Positions 20,064 to 33,009 of a stretch of DNA of 64,000 nucleotides are shown one piece after another; within the stretch, counting starts at the first letter, position 1; every line of letters starts with the position of its first letter. Below the pieces are notes generated by a model. That model was not told the origin of the DNA. It did not search any database and saw only the letters and a list, made by a program, of their open reading frames with translations. The stretch comes from Owenia fusiformis (lineage: Eukaryota > Annelida > Polychaeta > Sabellida > Oweniidae): assembly GCA_903813345.2 (NCBI GenBank), contig CAIIXF020000007.1, positions 131,730-195,729 on the forward strand. Reading direction: 5' to 3'. The position numbers and the translations under genes are program-made.

Positions 20064-23000
20064 TCAGGCTTTGCATGTGTCAATTAAATTGACACTTTTA
20101 AACAGATTTTTGATCACCATGCGTTTAAATTGCAGAATGTTTGAGCAACTTTTCTTCTTCTCATTTCCAACAATTGCATCGTGGAACAGAGTCCTTAAAT
20201 GAGAATTCGTAAACATGTTGTCAGGGTCCAGATCTTCTTGGTTACGGGTTCTTATGAACTCATCAAAGTTGTTGCCGTAGTTCTGACGAAGGTGATCAAT
20301 TATACCAGGGATGTAGTCATAATATTTAGCCCAGTGTGGCAAGATCCGACTGTTGTTTGACATCAGTCTAGTGGCAAACTGAAATGCAAGAGTGTGTGAC
20401 TGAAGAATTTGAGGCTTAATTCACTCTATATTACGTGACATTAATGTACCATCTAGCATAGATAAGGTATGTTAGGTGCATGATTAAATATTATGTGAAA
20501 TCTGAAGGAAAATATAGAAGCGTTAAGAATAATTTATTGTTACTGATGAATACTGTTTGGTAGAAAGTGAAATTTTCCCAATATGTTTGTGATGTAAAAA
20601 CATGCCATTAGAAAGCAATCATTGGTGGTTCTGTGGAACCTAGTGATATTTTGAGCTATAATGACAGAATTTACAATAATGACAAATGATGGAAATACTC
20701 ATGATAAAAGGTGTAATTTTGGTGATTCTTCCTGCGATTGCTCATATTGTCGTCGGCGACAAAAATAATATTTCAAAGATTTCATATCACATGATACAAT
20801 TAGCATATGCAATATGGAAATGTAAGATATAATACATGTCCAAATATTGTGTTTTAGGGAGATGTCAGCCTTTAAACCTTCACAACTAGTCTGAAACGAA
20901 AACTAGTCTCAATGCTAGTTCGAAATCACCAATTATTTTATTTTATGGTTAATTATTTTACACACATTGATACCCCCCCCCCCCCCCCCAACAGGAATGC
21001 TATTACATTATGAAATTATTTTGGATGCTTCCTTTACAGCAGCCTTTAACCAAACTTAAAAGAGTCTCTCTGTAATCAGGTTTGTTTTGCCTTGTCAAAA
21101 TATTTTGCTTTGGTAGTGGATTAATAAAGTTTCTTTAGACACATCCTTTAAAGCAGACTCTAATCAAACTGGAGAGGCTAGGTTTACTGTAATCAAGTGA
21201 TTTCCTTTTTAGAAGTTATGTTTATGGATTTATTAAAAACGGCCTAAATCACTCAAAAAGTTCTTAGAATGGTGAAAAAGTGCATGATTTTAAAAGAATT
21301 TTTGGCCGGGGGGGGGGGGGGGTTCGCTTGGACCCCTGAACCCCCCCCCCCCCCCCCCAGGAATGCTATTACATTATGAAATTATTTTGGATGCTTCCTT
21401 TACAGCAGACTTTAACCAAACTTAAAAGAGTCTCTCTGTAATCAGGTTTGTTTTGCCTTGTCAAAATATTTTGTTTTGTTAATGGATTAATAAAGTTTCT
21501 TTAGACACATCCTTTAAAGCAGACTCTAATCAAACTGGAGAGGCTAGGTTTACTGTAATCAAGTGTTTTCCTTTTAATAAGTTATGTTTTTGGATTTAAT
21601 TATTTAAGACGCATCCTGTAATAATATCTGATTGCATTTTCTCCATCAATAAATTTCTTTATAGCCCGATCAAACCTATCAAATATAATGCATATATAAG
21701 GGTTATGTACTGGGAGGTTTTGGATACCCATATTTCCTGAGGGATAAACCCTTTATTTAAAACTGATCGTACATAACATGTGTATTCCATACCTTTTGAG
21801 GTTTCTAGATACATTCTACCTTATTAAGTTCTAAAATTCAAAAACATAAAGGTACACATTTTCTCAGTCTTAAAAATAAGTTTTTCATGAGATTTTCACT
21901 CATATTGCTTGAGCAAATTAATTAATATTGATATCAAAATTAAAATATATAACATGAACATAGAACCTCATTTGTTCGAGTATACAGCTGTAGCAAAATC
22001 CATGGTATAGATGTCAAAGTCAGGAAGATGTCGTAATTCAAAATCTAAGTATATTTTTCAGTATAAATTTACACTTAAATATGCCCTTAAATTTCAGTAT
22101 ATTTTTCAGTACATATTTGCACTTAAAATCACACTTAAATTTCAGTATATTTTTAAGTACATGTTTGCACTTAAAATCACACTTAAAATTCAGTATATTT
22201 TTCAGTATAAATATATACTGAAAAATGTACTTAAAATTTTAGTACATTTTTCAGTACATATTTATTCTGAAATTTGCACTGAACTTTTAAAGGCCCCATG
22301 TAAAGTTTAAACCACTTTGGCTTATATTGTAGTCTTACCCAATGTTATCAAAGTGTGATATGTGAAACTTTTTTTTTAAATTTCAAAAAGTGGTTTTTGA
22401 TAGACTTTTTGTTCCAAAATTTGTGAATTTATTTAAAACCAACTTTTAGAGATCACTCATATGTTGTAATTAGCCACAATTCATACCAATGCATAGAATT
22501 CATCCTCCCATGTTTTTTGCCGAAAAAATTAAGAAAATCGGTTGATAAACAAGCGAGAAATGAACTTATCAGTGCATGAAAATGGTTCTGAGAAAAATGC
22601 ATTCCAAAATTTTAGTTCTCATAGAAACCAATGGTACAATGATATCTAAAACATAATTTATTCTTCTTTTTAACCTGGTTAGACAATCAACATTGGTTTT
22701 TTATGAAAGTCTAGCATATTTAGAAAAGATTGACATCGAAAAAAAATTTTCAATTTTTTTCAAAAAGTTTTTGTTACCTTAGTGACATCACTAATGTTTC
22801 AAAATATTTTTGATATGCTAAAACATTGAAGTGGCTCATTAAATATGGAATTTTATTATTGAAATAGTGTGTCCTTTGTTCAATCTTTGCATTGGTGTTA
22901 AAAAGATAATCTTTTTTTAAATGCATTAAGAAATATTTGATGATTAAGAAATTTCAACTTTTTTTGAAAAATGTTTTTGTTCAAAAATCTCTAAAATCAC

Positions 23001-26000
23001 TTTTTAAGTCCTGACAAATAGGACATGAATGATAAAAAAATATTTTCAAACTTTAGACGGGGACTTTAAGTATATTTTTCAGTACATATTTATACTGAAA
23101 AATATACTAAAAAAATTCAGTACATTTTTCATGAAAATGCTCCTTTCGTACAAATGCTCTGCCCTAGCGAATGATTCATATGATTTATGTTAAACCATGC
23201 CATGTATTATATATCATTTTAAAGATAAATTATTTCTTACAAAATGACACCATACAATATCCCAGATGCGAGTAGAAATACTCTTGATTTACGCAAGAGA
23301 CGTATTATGTCAGTCATCGCTAATAGGCTCTGGGGCTTTCCCTCCTCTTGAAAATGATTAAATTTTTGACTGAAATATTACATACCGTACTACTCCAGAC
23401 TTTGTCTCTTGCCAATTCATTCAGTAAATTTTTGTTACAAGGGCGACACGCTACCCCATATTCAAACTCGAAAAGCATCTTGAAATCATTTGCATTCTGC
23501 AAATAATAATACATTCCTCTAATTTGTTGTCAATTCCAAACTGCTTTCATCTTGTCACGTTCACTGTAATGTGACTTAATCGGCAAGCGAGGGGAAATAT
23601 GGCAATAGATGTTTGAGAAAATGTCAAAACTATAACATAGACTCTCTCAGTTCAAATAATTGTACCTTGGTATGGCATAGTGTGCAGTCATCCTTGTGAC
23701 TGGTCCAACGGAAAAATCCAAATGAATCTCTGTAGAATCCGATTGTTCTGATGGCCGTTTCACACACATCAAAATAGTTCTATAATTATAGTTCATGAAG
23801 CCATTTTTATATATCAATAGTGTATACAGACTCAGCATGTATGCAAATAACGGCTATCGGGTTTGGGCTAGTCTGAGGGCAAGCAATCTGCCAATTTAGC
23901 AGCATATAACAATGGCCTATGGTCTGTTTGCCAATAGGATAGTTTCTAAATAGCAGAAAAATCAATGAAATCTCGTGCTGCCATCTTTTATTCAGCTTTT
24001 AACTTGGGCTAGAGCTCCATTCATTTACATGCTAAAATCTTGGAAAAGTGGCTTAATTTCGTGATTTATCAAAGTGTGTTTGTTAAATCTGTATATAACT
24101 TGAATGATATACCACATGATGACCCTGTTTATGTACATGTTGTGATTAAACATGCAAATGTTGATTGACATACAAATAATCCACGGTTTTAAAGAATTTT
24201 AGCATTGCATCTATGGACATTTGGCCCCCGGGATTTGGCCCAAGTTTTTTTTAACTGTTATAGAAAATTATTCAAATTACATAACTTTGTAAATCAAAGC
24301 TATTATAGGAGAAAACATTTCACTGATTTCAAATATGCCATTTAAAGGAAGGTAATGTAAGTCATTAGAGGTCTAATATGCAAGTCTCTTAAAATCTCAC
24401 GAAAAACGAGATTTAGCGGGATTTCAAAAGCTATATGGAAAATATACTATTCGACTGAACGGCTTTATTAATCGATCCTCTCTTTGGCATAGAAAGTCAA
24501 GTGATCATTGTTCGTCGGGCAGATATAGCTGGCAGATATTTAAGGGTTATGTACTGGGAGGTTTTGGATATATGGTATATCCCGAGGGATATATAGAGAT
24601 TATCCTATATGAGGTTCAGGATATTGGGATTATCCCGAGGCCAATATAATATATTTGCCCGAGGGCCGCAGGTCCCGAGGGAAAATATATTATATTGACC
24701 AAGGGATATCCCAATATCCTGAACCGACTATAGGATAATATGTTTATCCCATACCAATCTTGGTCATCTGGTTCACATTGTTCAATCGTGGAAATATTTT
24801 AGAATATTCATGTCCAGTTTTGTTTTCTTGGCCGTGGGCGGATTTTTCTGTTCTCTCAAATATTCCCACATCTATTTTCTCGAATTTTTTAAGTGGATGC
24901 TCCTTCCCTTTTTTAAACCATCAAACAGATCCCGATTGTCTGTGTTTTCTCCATTGTCGTTTACAGTCATTACGCGAACGTTACAAATTATGAACAAATA
25001 TGCGAGCAGCGATTATGACGTAGCGGGCAGATATACTATATCTGCCCGCTCGGAGCGGGACGTAAAGCTATATCTGCCCGCTGATGAAAATATAAGTTTT
25101 TACAAACCGGCTTTATGTACCTAAATTTATCCCATACTTGGACGTGTTACAGGTACATAAAGCCGGTTTGTAAAATCTTATATTTTCATCAGCGGGCAGA
25201 TATAAGGGTTATGTACTGGGAAGTTTTGGATACAGGGTTTATCGCAAGGGAAATATGTGTATCTCACGAGGGACTGCAGGGACCGAGGGAGATACACATA
25301 TTTCCCGCGGGATAAACACTGTATCCAAAACCGACCGTACATAACTGGTGTATCTCATACTTGAGTGGGTTTGGGGTAGATATAACCTTTACCACCTTTT
25401 TCAAATGACAAGATAGGCCTATACTGTAAAAGCACAATTTATATTTAACATTTTCATAATATTCCTTCAGCTCAATACAATAGAATTGTAACATTTAAAC
25501 TTTTTGAAAAATTTTAAACTTCTGAAATTTAAATTTTTTAAAGGACGATTCTCGGTTTGGAGAACAGTCTTCTGGGCTAATAATTTTTTCATGAAAAATA
25601 TAGAAATATTACCCAAATTAAATTATGAATATTCAAAAGAGGACATTTAAATCTACAAGATGTAAAAATAACAAATTGGTCTGAAGCAGGGATAACGCTC
25701 AATTAGACCGATTCAATAAAATACAAGTCTCGATTTGGGGAAAAAAGTTCATCAGTGTACTGCGCTAATATTTTTTTGTGAAACATCTAGAAATATTACC
25801 CAAACTAAATTATGACTATTCAAAAGAAGACATTCAAATCTATATTAGGTGAAAAAATCAAATTTGTCCGAAGCAGGGATAATGCTCATTTAGATTGATG
25901 AACTTCGTTCTCCAAACCGAGAATCGTCCTTTTGAAACTTTTGAAAAAATTCCCGGGAGCGGGATGGATATATTATATCTGCCCGCATATGGCCTGGAGC

Positions 26001-28947
26001 GGGACATATACAATATATCCTGCCCGCTCCTTAGATATGATATATATTCCCGGGTGATATCTACCCCAAACCCACTCAAGTATGAAATACATAGCTTTAC
26101 GTCCCGCTCCGACCGAGCGGGCAGATATAGTATATCTGCCCGCTACGTCATAATCGCCGCTCGCATTTTTGTTCATAATTTGTAACGTTCGCGTAATGAC
26201 TGTAAACGACAATGGAGAAAACACAGACAATCGGGATCTGTTTGATGGTTAAAAAAGGGAAGGAGCATCCATTTAATCAATCAAAAATTCGAGGAAATAA
26301 ATGTGGGAATATTTTAGAGAACATGAAAATCCGCCCACGGCCAAGAAAACAAAACTGGACATGAATATTCTAAAATATTTCCACGATTGAACAATGTGAA
26401 CCAGATGACCAGGATTGGTATGGGATAAACATATTATCCTATAGTCGGTTCAGGATATTGGGATTATCCCTTGGCCAATATAATATATTTTCCCTCGGGA
26501 CCTGCGGCCCTCGGGCAAATATATTATATTAGCCTCGGGATAATCCCAATATCCTGAACCTCATATAGGATAATCTCTATTTACGTCCCGCCCCGAGCGT
26601 GTGGATATAGTATATCTGCCCGCCACGCCATAATCGCCGCTGGCATACTTGTTCATTTTTGTAACGTTCGCGCATAATTACTGTAAACGACAATGGGGAA
26701 AAACTCACAATCACAATCTGTTTGATGGTTTAAACAAGGGAAGGAGCATACGTATCCCTGTTAGTACTTAGTAATCAAAGATTCGAGAAAATAAATGTGG
26801 ATGTACATCCGAACTGGTCATGCTGGTCATGAATATTCTAAAATAATCCCGGTTGTTTGGAAACTGTGGCCGATTGAACAATGTGACCAAGATTGGTATC
26901 GGATAAACATCCTATAGTCATCCTATAGTCGGTACAGGATATTGGGATTATCCCGAGGCCAATATTGTATATCTGCCCGAGGGCCGTAGGTCCCGAGGGT
27001 AGATATATTATATTGGCCAAGATGATCTGTTTATTTACCTCTAACATTTTTTGACTCGCTGAAAAATCTTCCGTCTCGGGTGTTGCTACGGCAACGTCCC
27101 ATCTTGTTATGGAACCAACTGCAGCCGTTGACCATTGGAAGATAATTGTTTCAGATGCCATCCTATAATCTGCAATACCTTGTATTACTGTGCCATCTTT
27201 TAGTTGAAATGACTCTGCGAATTTCACAAGTTTGTTGGGAATGACAGAGTTATCATCAACTGGATTAAGACTCCTGTAATGTGACATATAATTAGTAAAC
27301 CGATGTAATGTGTTTTGTTTTTGATGAAGTTACCTTATATTTTCAGTTTTAGAAATACGTTTCCATACCAAACAGTGACAGAATCATTGGCTGGACTCCA
27401 GCTATCAGGTGGTCGGAATAGTTTATCAGCATCTCTGGCTTTGATTTCCTCTTCGGTCGCATTACTGAACACATTCCATTTGATATTCACTCCATAGTTT
27501 CTCATGGCAAAATCTTTGCGATTTTCCTGGTTTAGAAGTAAGTCAGAAACTTTCATTTCTGATTTGATGAACTTGAAAACTCTGTCAGATACCACCTAAA
27601 CAAAATAAAGAATGAACATTTTGAGGTTAAGAGGAAACCAAACTTCCAGCCTTGATGAAAACCTGTAACTCTGTTATATCTTACCTTTACAGTTGTATTA
27701 TAAATGATTCCGCACATTCCTAAATGAACCTTGCATGCAGTGATGACATCTTTGTGATCATCATAATTGAAATGTCTCATTCTACCTTTGCTGTCCACCA
27801 GGTCTAGTGCATACACATATGTTCCTATGAGCCCTTCTTCCTTGATGGAGCCCTAGAGCATAATAATAAAACATTAAAATGTACTTACTAATAGATGTTA
27901 TTTCTTTAAAGTAAAAATACAAATTCAAAATGTATTTTGAAGAATTTGTTATACAGGGCCAAATATCTTAGGCCATAGTTAGTCGGCACTAATTGTCAAA
28001 GGTTTGCGTCAGACCGTTCATGAGAAGTAATGCCCCGGGAACAAGTACTTCCTTATTGTCAGTAATTTTGACAATATTTGACCACCTAATATTATTGCTC
28101 CCAGAGAAGAGGCCAGAGAAACTGCACAAAGATTTAGAACGAATGATGCCCATTGTACTTACATGAGCAGATGTACCAGTGGCCCCTTGTAGAGTGGGTT
28201 CTCCAGTTACAGGACCTGAAGGAATCGTTACACTATTGTTTCTGTTGAATTCGTGCAATTCTCCTAAAGTAGCTGATGCCAGAGAACTCACCAACATTTT
28301 TTCCTGAAAAATCAGAGATATGTGAACTTCAAGTGAACATCAAACCAACCAAACTGAATCTGTCGGCGCATTTATGAATTGAATAAACCAAAGAAAATTA
28401 CAGAATGGAGTAAACACAAAATTATAAACAATTAGATAACTCTTTTACTTATTACATTGACTCATTAAGATTTGACTGTTTCAAACATGGCATTACAACC
28501 ATATTAAGTAGAAATGCACCTTGTCAATCGTGAATTTATTTCCCTGTAGCAATGATAGATCAAGTCCAATGTTGCCTCTGTCTGCAAACAGAGGTGACCC
28601 AGAATGTTTTGCACCATAAGGTCGTACATGTAGTCCATGTGTCTCAGCAGCTGCTACTAGCTTTTGGATCTAAAATCAAGATGTAAGACTCATCAATATT
28701 TACTATAATCGTGAGGTCCATGTACAAAGTAAACGGCAGGGCCATAGCCTGACAGTTGACGCACCAAATGACGTAAAGTGGTGTTTGGTTTACTTACTTG
28801 TTCAACTGTAGTTGGTTGGGCCCAAAATATTTCAGCACCTTGTCTCTCAGCTTCGTCCCAAACACTAGTCAGCTCAATGTCAAACCCAATCAATCCTTTT
28901 AAGTCTTCGGCAGAAGTTGGCCCACCTTCAACACTTGCTGATGCAAT
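20064..28947 (-). CDS. GULO/ALO-like FAD-linked oxidoreductase, nine core exons
   Basis: Exons in transcript order: 28947-28798, 28669-28520, 28303-28163, 27852-27685, 27595-27334, 27273-27039, 23779-23666, 23496-23386 and 20378-20064 (stop). Splice sites are canonical, and phases agree except at one frameshift. The N-terminal part is a PCMH-type FAD-binding domain: PTTVEQIQKLVAAAE, then YGAKHSGSPLFAD (its His matches the covalent-FAD position of aldonolactone oxidases; inference), then SAHGS and LGMCGIIYNTTVK. The C-terminal exon has HWAK plus a DPDNMFTN-like motif, as in L-gulonolactone/arabinonolactone oxidases. The likely reaction is aldonolactone or related sugar oxidation by O2; the substrate is unproven. 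Exon 27334-27595 is 262 bp where phase requires 263; see findings. The signal-peptide exon is uncertain. Confidence 0.85.
20985..21610. repeat. Tandem duplication with poly(C) and poly(G)/poly(C) spacers
   Basis: The block aggaatgctattacattatg runs on for ~245 bp at about 20,993-21,236 and repeats at about 21,359-21,600. Each copy is preceded by a long C tract (about 20,971 and 21,342). Before the second copy a ~14-G run faces the C run across ttcgcttggacccctgaa, giving a strong hairpin or quadruplex candidate. Confidence 0.85.
21697..21790. repeat. MITE fragment, 'gggttatgtactgggaggttttgga' family
   Basis: It shares gggttatgtactgggaggt and the mirrored gatcgtacataac end with sites near 24,541, 25,205 and 54,637. 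Short palindromic element, no ORF. Confidence 0.6.
22010..22290. repeat. Short-period array built on 'agtatatttttcagtac'
   Basis: Units with cagtatatttttcagtac and cacttaaaatcacac recur every ~45-55 bp, partly in inverted form. The array continues at 23,070-23,130 after a TTAA-flanked insertion. The ORF is a by-product of the repeat. Confidence 0.75.
22287..23069. mobile_element. TTAA-flanked non-autonomous DNA transposon (775 bp)
   Basis: The termini AG[G/T]CCCC are inverted repeats extending through TAAAGTTT (~23 bp), with TTAA on each side (22,287-22,290 and 23,066-23,069). It interrupts the repeat array described above. TTAA targets fit piggyBac or Kolobok; no transposase is present, so the class is inferred. 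Confidence 0.7.
24540..27028. repeat. Large palindromic array, ~490-bp arms plus a third copy
   Basis: The left arm (about 24,593-25,075) and right arm (about 26,093-26,582) are inverted copies at roughly 95% identity by eye. They include cgggcagatata motifs and gagggccgcaggtcccgaggg centres. A more diverged third copy in the right-arm orientation runs about 26,583-27,028 and stops ~10 bp from the splice donor at 27,038. Between the arms sit two further hairpins: about 25,083-25,205 (ataaagccggtttgtaaaa) and about 25,540-25,935 (ggacgattctcggtttgga and its complement). The array lies in an intron of the GULO-like gene. Confidence 0.8.
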
Positions 28948-29174
28948 CTATTTAAAATCGAAATAATATTCCATCAACATGAAACCATCAATTTTAGGTG
29001 GGAAGATGCACCTGTTTAGTCTTTATAAATAAGTCTTCAAGTCAAACTCCAAATAATCATCAGAGCCGTTGCATCACCGTCTACATCGATATCTGAAAAA
29101 ATCGCATACTAGTATATTCATTTTCTAAAATAACTAGAAATTGGAAAAAAGTTCAATTTCAGACAATTTTTGGT

Positions 29175-29262
29175 GACATGGAAAAGACAGACGGACATAC
29201 TGGTCAGACAGACAGGCCGGATAGACAGAACAGACAGTCCGGACAGACAGACTGATCGAAAT
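29175..29262. repeat. Imperfect (CAGACAGA)-type simple repeat
   Basis: Degenerate cagacaga/cggacaga units abut the dispersed repeat copy at about 29,245-29,530, which resembles the 1-1000 satellite unit. Confidence 0.7.
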
Positions 29263-30031
29263 TTGGTTTGCAGATTCGGATTCCTGAGACAATTTTACTT
29301 TCATTTCATATAACTCCTACGTTTAATTAGGATAACTTTTTGTTTAGACCTACTTTCCGGACAAAAAATCTCAAAAGAGGGTCAAAATACTCACTGACAG
29401 CAAAAGCTATCACTATAAGCATACTCTTTGCTATATGTAAACCAAATTTTGAAGAATATTATTATAGCGCTGTGCCAGAATCATAAAAATAAGGAAAAAC
29501 TATGAATTTGACCTAGATTTTGACCTAGGCCTTTTAGTGTGATAGTGTGATTTAGCGATAAGGATTCAAATACAAGAACCTGCTTACTTTGAATAATCCA
29601 CCCGTTTAAAGGAATAGTATCTAATGTTTTCTCTATTTGTATCGTAACACCCCATGTACTACTGATTTCATTTCTTGTCACTCATAATTTTGATTTTAGA
29701 ATATTTTTATATTTTTAAACATGCCAGGGACTGAAACTCTGAATTTAGGAAGGTTTGGTTCATATATCGTGATAGCTTTCCTTTCACAGTATGATAGAGG
29801 ACTTGTGGTATTCTTATGGGTTCGTGTTTAAAAATGCGTTCGATTGAACCATTCTTTTAAAAATGTAAGTAGCGTCCTTTCCAAGTCATGTTGAACTCCA
29901 ATTATTTTTTTGCGTGCTTTATACAACATTGGTATACGCAGCTACCGATAATGGAAAGGTCGGGTACAACAACGTGTAGAAATTTCTTCTCCAAGTTTCT
30001 CAATAACACTGGATTGCCATTGACCACTTAC

Positions 30032-30068
30032 TAGGATTACTACAAGAAGACAATGTAATGATACTTCC
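30032..30068 (-). CDS. Candidate alternative 5' exon of the GULO-like gene
   Basis: Minus strand: acceptor ttttttcag, 37 bp, donor gtaagtgg. After one leftover base it encodes EVSLHCLLVVIL, a signal-like hydrophobic stretch that joins the exon at 28947 in frame. It needs an upstream exon ending in phase 2, which I did not find. Confidence 0.45.
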
Positions 30069-30326
30069 CTGAAAAAAGAAAGGAAATACACACAAGCCTA
30101 ATGCTTTATTTTGAACCAGGAAATAACATGGGCAGGTATAGCATTTTTTCAAAAATGTTTTCTGGGAAAAATAACCTTTAGGCCTTTTTACTCGGTCAAA
30201 AAATAAATAAAAAATTTGGGAGCTTCCAATGATTCGAAGAGATCATAGATTTCAAATTTGACACGAAAGGGTAGCTAAGCTTGTTATTGTAATTTGCATT
30301 AAAATGAGCGTTGTATCGCACCGGTT

Positions 30327-30472
30327 ATGCCTGGGCCACATTTGCTTCGATCCGTCGGCCGGTGCCCGGCCGATTGAGTTTTTTGTTCAAAATTGTATTC
30401 AGTTTGGAACAAAATACTCAATCGGCCGAGCACCGGCCGATGAATCGCAGCAAATGTGACCCAGGCATTACT
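30327..30472. repeat. GC-rich hairpin
   Basis: The text tgcctgggccacatttgct..cggccggtgcccggccgattgag is mirrored by ctcaatcggccgagcaccgg..agcaaatgtgacccaggca. Arms are ~62 bp. Likely a MITE. Confidence 0.8.
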
Positions 30473-32165
30473 GACTCTGTTGTACCCGACCACATTATTT
30501 TTGCTGCATATGTACATGGTTGTTATAGAGTGAAATCTTATGTACATGTTTTAATCCGTACACATACTGCACAATGGTAAAGTCCGAGTAGATCATCAGA
30601 ATGGGTTCGTACATGCATGAATGCTTTTAAATAAATGCTTCCATTAAAGAATGACACGGCATTCTGTATTGCAATTTTAATGTACTCTTTATTGCAATTT
30701 TATTATACTATCACCACTTTACAAAAATTGAGATTGTCCAGTTCTTTAAGAAATCATAATGCACTGTGATGAAATACTGCACGGTTCAGTTCATTATGGA
30801 ACCATAGTGCACTGTAAAATAATGTTCCTGCCCCGGATCTTCTACGAAGTTGGCCATATACCTTGAAATAATGCATTGGAAGTCTAAAATACTCCAAGCT
30901 GATTGGCTGAGACACTTGGCATATTTCAATTTTAAAATATAAAATTGAGATTGCGTGTCTACTCATGCAGTCGCGTCAGTTAATGCTTCATTTTCATTTA
31001 TGATCCTGTCCCTAGCCTCTCTGAGCTTACTCGGATTTAGAATGAAATAACTTTTGATTTTCTTTTAGAAGATACCCTGAAGTGTAGGAATCCATAAGTT
31101 ATTTTTTCAGGTTTGGGTAAAATCAATTTTTATGGCAGGTTATAGTGGCGCCATCTAGTGATTTTAAAGTTGCAGGGTGATAATCTTAATTAATTTTTTT
31201 TTCAGCCAAACCTAATTTCATATTTATTTTTTTGCTGTTTCCTTAGAGATTACTTCCTAAACTATGCATTTGAATTTTTAGGTGATCCTGGAAGGTCATT
31301 TGATGGGTCATTTTGCCTCAAATATACAGAAGCGCCACCTATAATCAAGGGTCTACCTTATAAAGTTTATTATTCTGAGGCTGTTATGGTAGATAAAATT
31401 GTTATTATTGGTGTAATAATTAGAACCATAAAGGGGACATATGATGCAGTATCAAATTAATATATGTGGGACATGGGAACTTAGAAAAATTTTTTTTTGT
31501 AAAAGTGGAAGAAATTTGACAAAATATCAGTTTTTACATATTACCAAATACATATGCTTTTTTATTTCTAAGGTAAACCTAACATGATGTAACAAGTAGA
31601 AAAATATATATTTAGACAAGTTAAGCTTATGGTTGACAATTACGGTTATTAATGAATACATTATAGACAGAATGAAACCATGCATAAAAGGCGCCATCTA
31701 TAGAAAATATATTTTTTCTATAAGTTTCATTTGTTTGTAAATCATGTATGATTTTTGAAGGCAAAGTAAGAAACATAGAGAACAATGACAAAATTGAAAG
31801 CAAAATGCGCTTTTAGCCTCCCCAAGTCTTCCTGACCATTTCAAATATTGTACCTCCTAATAGATACATGCTATTTTATGAAATAATATAACCATATTTC
31901 AGATTCAAAGTATATATATCCACAGCAAAACACTTGAACGTATTAACAGAAATACCTCTATTTTTTAATAAAGAATGCACTGCTTTGAATTTCTAGAAAA
32001 TAGATGTGATTACGAATATGACATAAATATTTTTGAAAACTGCTCCCTGATCTGATTCTACCTAAATTCCAATTCATTGTAAAATAAGAGACTAGAAAAC
32101 AACTGTTACATTCAATTTGTTTTGTGATATTTGATTAAAACAGTTCATTTTATCAGCATAAAACA

Positions 32166-32777
32166 TTAATGAAGCATTGCCTCCAAAAGTTCACTCTCTT
32201 TTAAAAAGGGATTTTTACATTTATTTGTTTGTAAACTTGTGCATTTGCAGAATGATATGCAGTGTTGCCCACTCTGTTTGCATCCACATGATGCCTGGCT
32301 GCAAGTTTTGCATGTACATTGCTTTATCAAATCTTCAGGCCAAATCCTTATGTCCTGCTTTGGGATAAGAGAATCATTTGTGGGGTCCTTCATGTAGCCA
32401 TATTGTAGGGGATCAAGTGTTACAGCTTCTTCATCTAGAACATGCTGGACTTGATATGTGGCTAAGTGAGCTCGTTTTATGTGGTCTGTTAGTAGGTGTG
32501 ATGTGGGTGGCAATGAGCTTATTTGAGCTGATTTTGAGTGATGGTACATCCAGTTCCTAAATGTATTCATGGTCATACATTTTGACCCAGATTTCAAAAC
32601 TTGTACAAGAAACACTTCAGCTTTACTGCAATTTTCATCACTTAGGTTCTCCCCAAAGGTTGCTAAACCTTGAATGTATTCTGGTTTTACTTTCAATGCT
32701 GCAGGTTTTGTACCAACTTTACTTGTAACATCTGAACCAGTAAGGAAGTGAATTGCAGGTAAAGCTTTGCTTATATT
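32166..32777 (-). pseudogene. Transposon-type protein fragment with CXC cysteine tail
   Basis: The frame is open from about 32,777 (after TGA) to TGA at 32,166. An N-terminal HFLTGSDVTSKVGTK motif is followed by LATFGE, a region with LPPTS..HIKRAHLATYQ, then LDPLQYGY, and a tail rich in Cys (CTCKTCSQASCGCK, then CKC). I recognise this as a C-terminal region common in invertebrate repeat-associated proteins, with a tesmin/CXC-like metal-binding tail, but I cannot name the family. It is truncated at its N terminus, so probably a relic carried within the long-TIR element. Confidence 0.6.
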
Positions 32778-33009
32778 CTCATCAACTCATTTTTAAATTG
32801 TGCCAATACAGTCTATCGCACACATAAAATATATAAGTATATGATATACCTTTTTCAAAATGATATAATTTTCTATGAAGTGATTTATATGCCTGGTGAT
32901 GGAACATAATGAACGGAGGGGAATCAGCCCATTTTTGATAGAAAATTTAACAAGGCACGCACAGTGTGAACAGAATCGCACCCTTGAATAGAATACAGTT
33001 TTTGTAACG

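Noticed and set aside
22011-22310. 99-aa Lys/Phe/Tyr-rich ORF
   Set aside because: It is the translation of a short tandem repeat.
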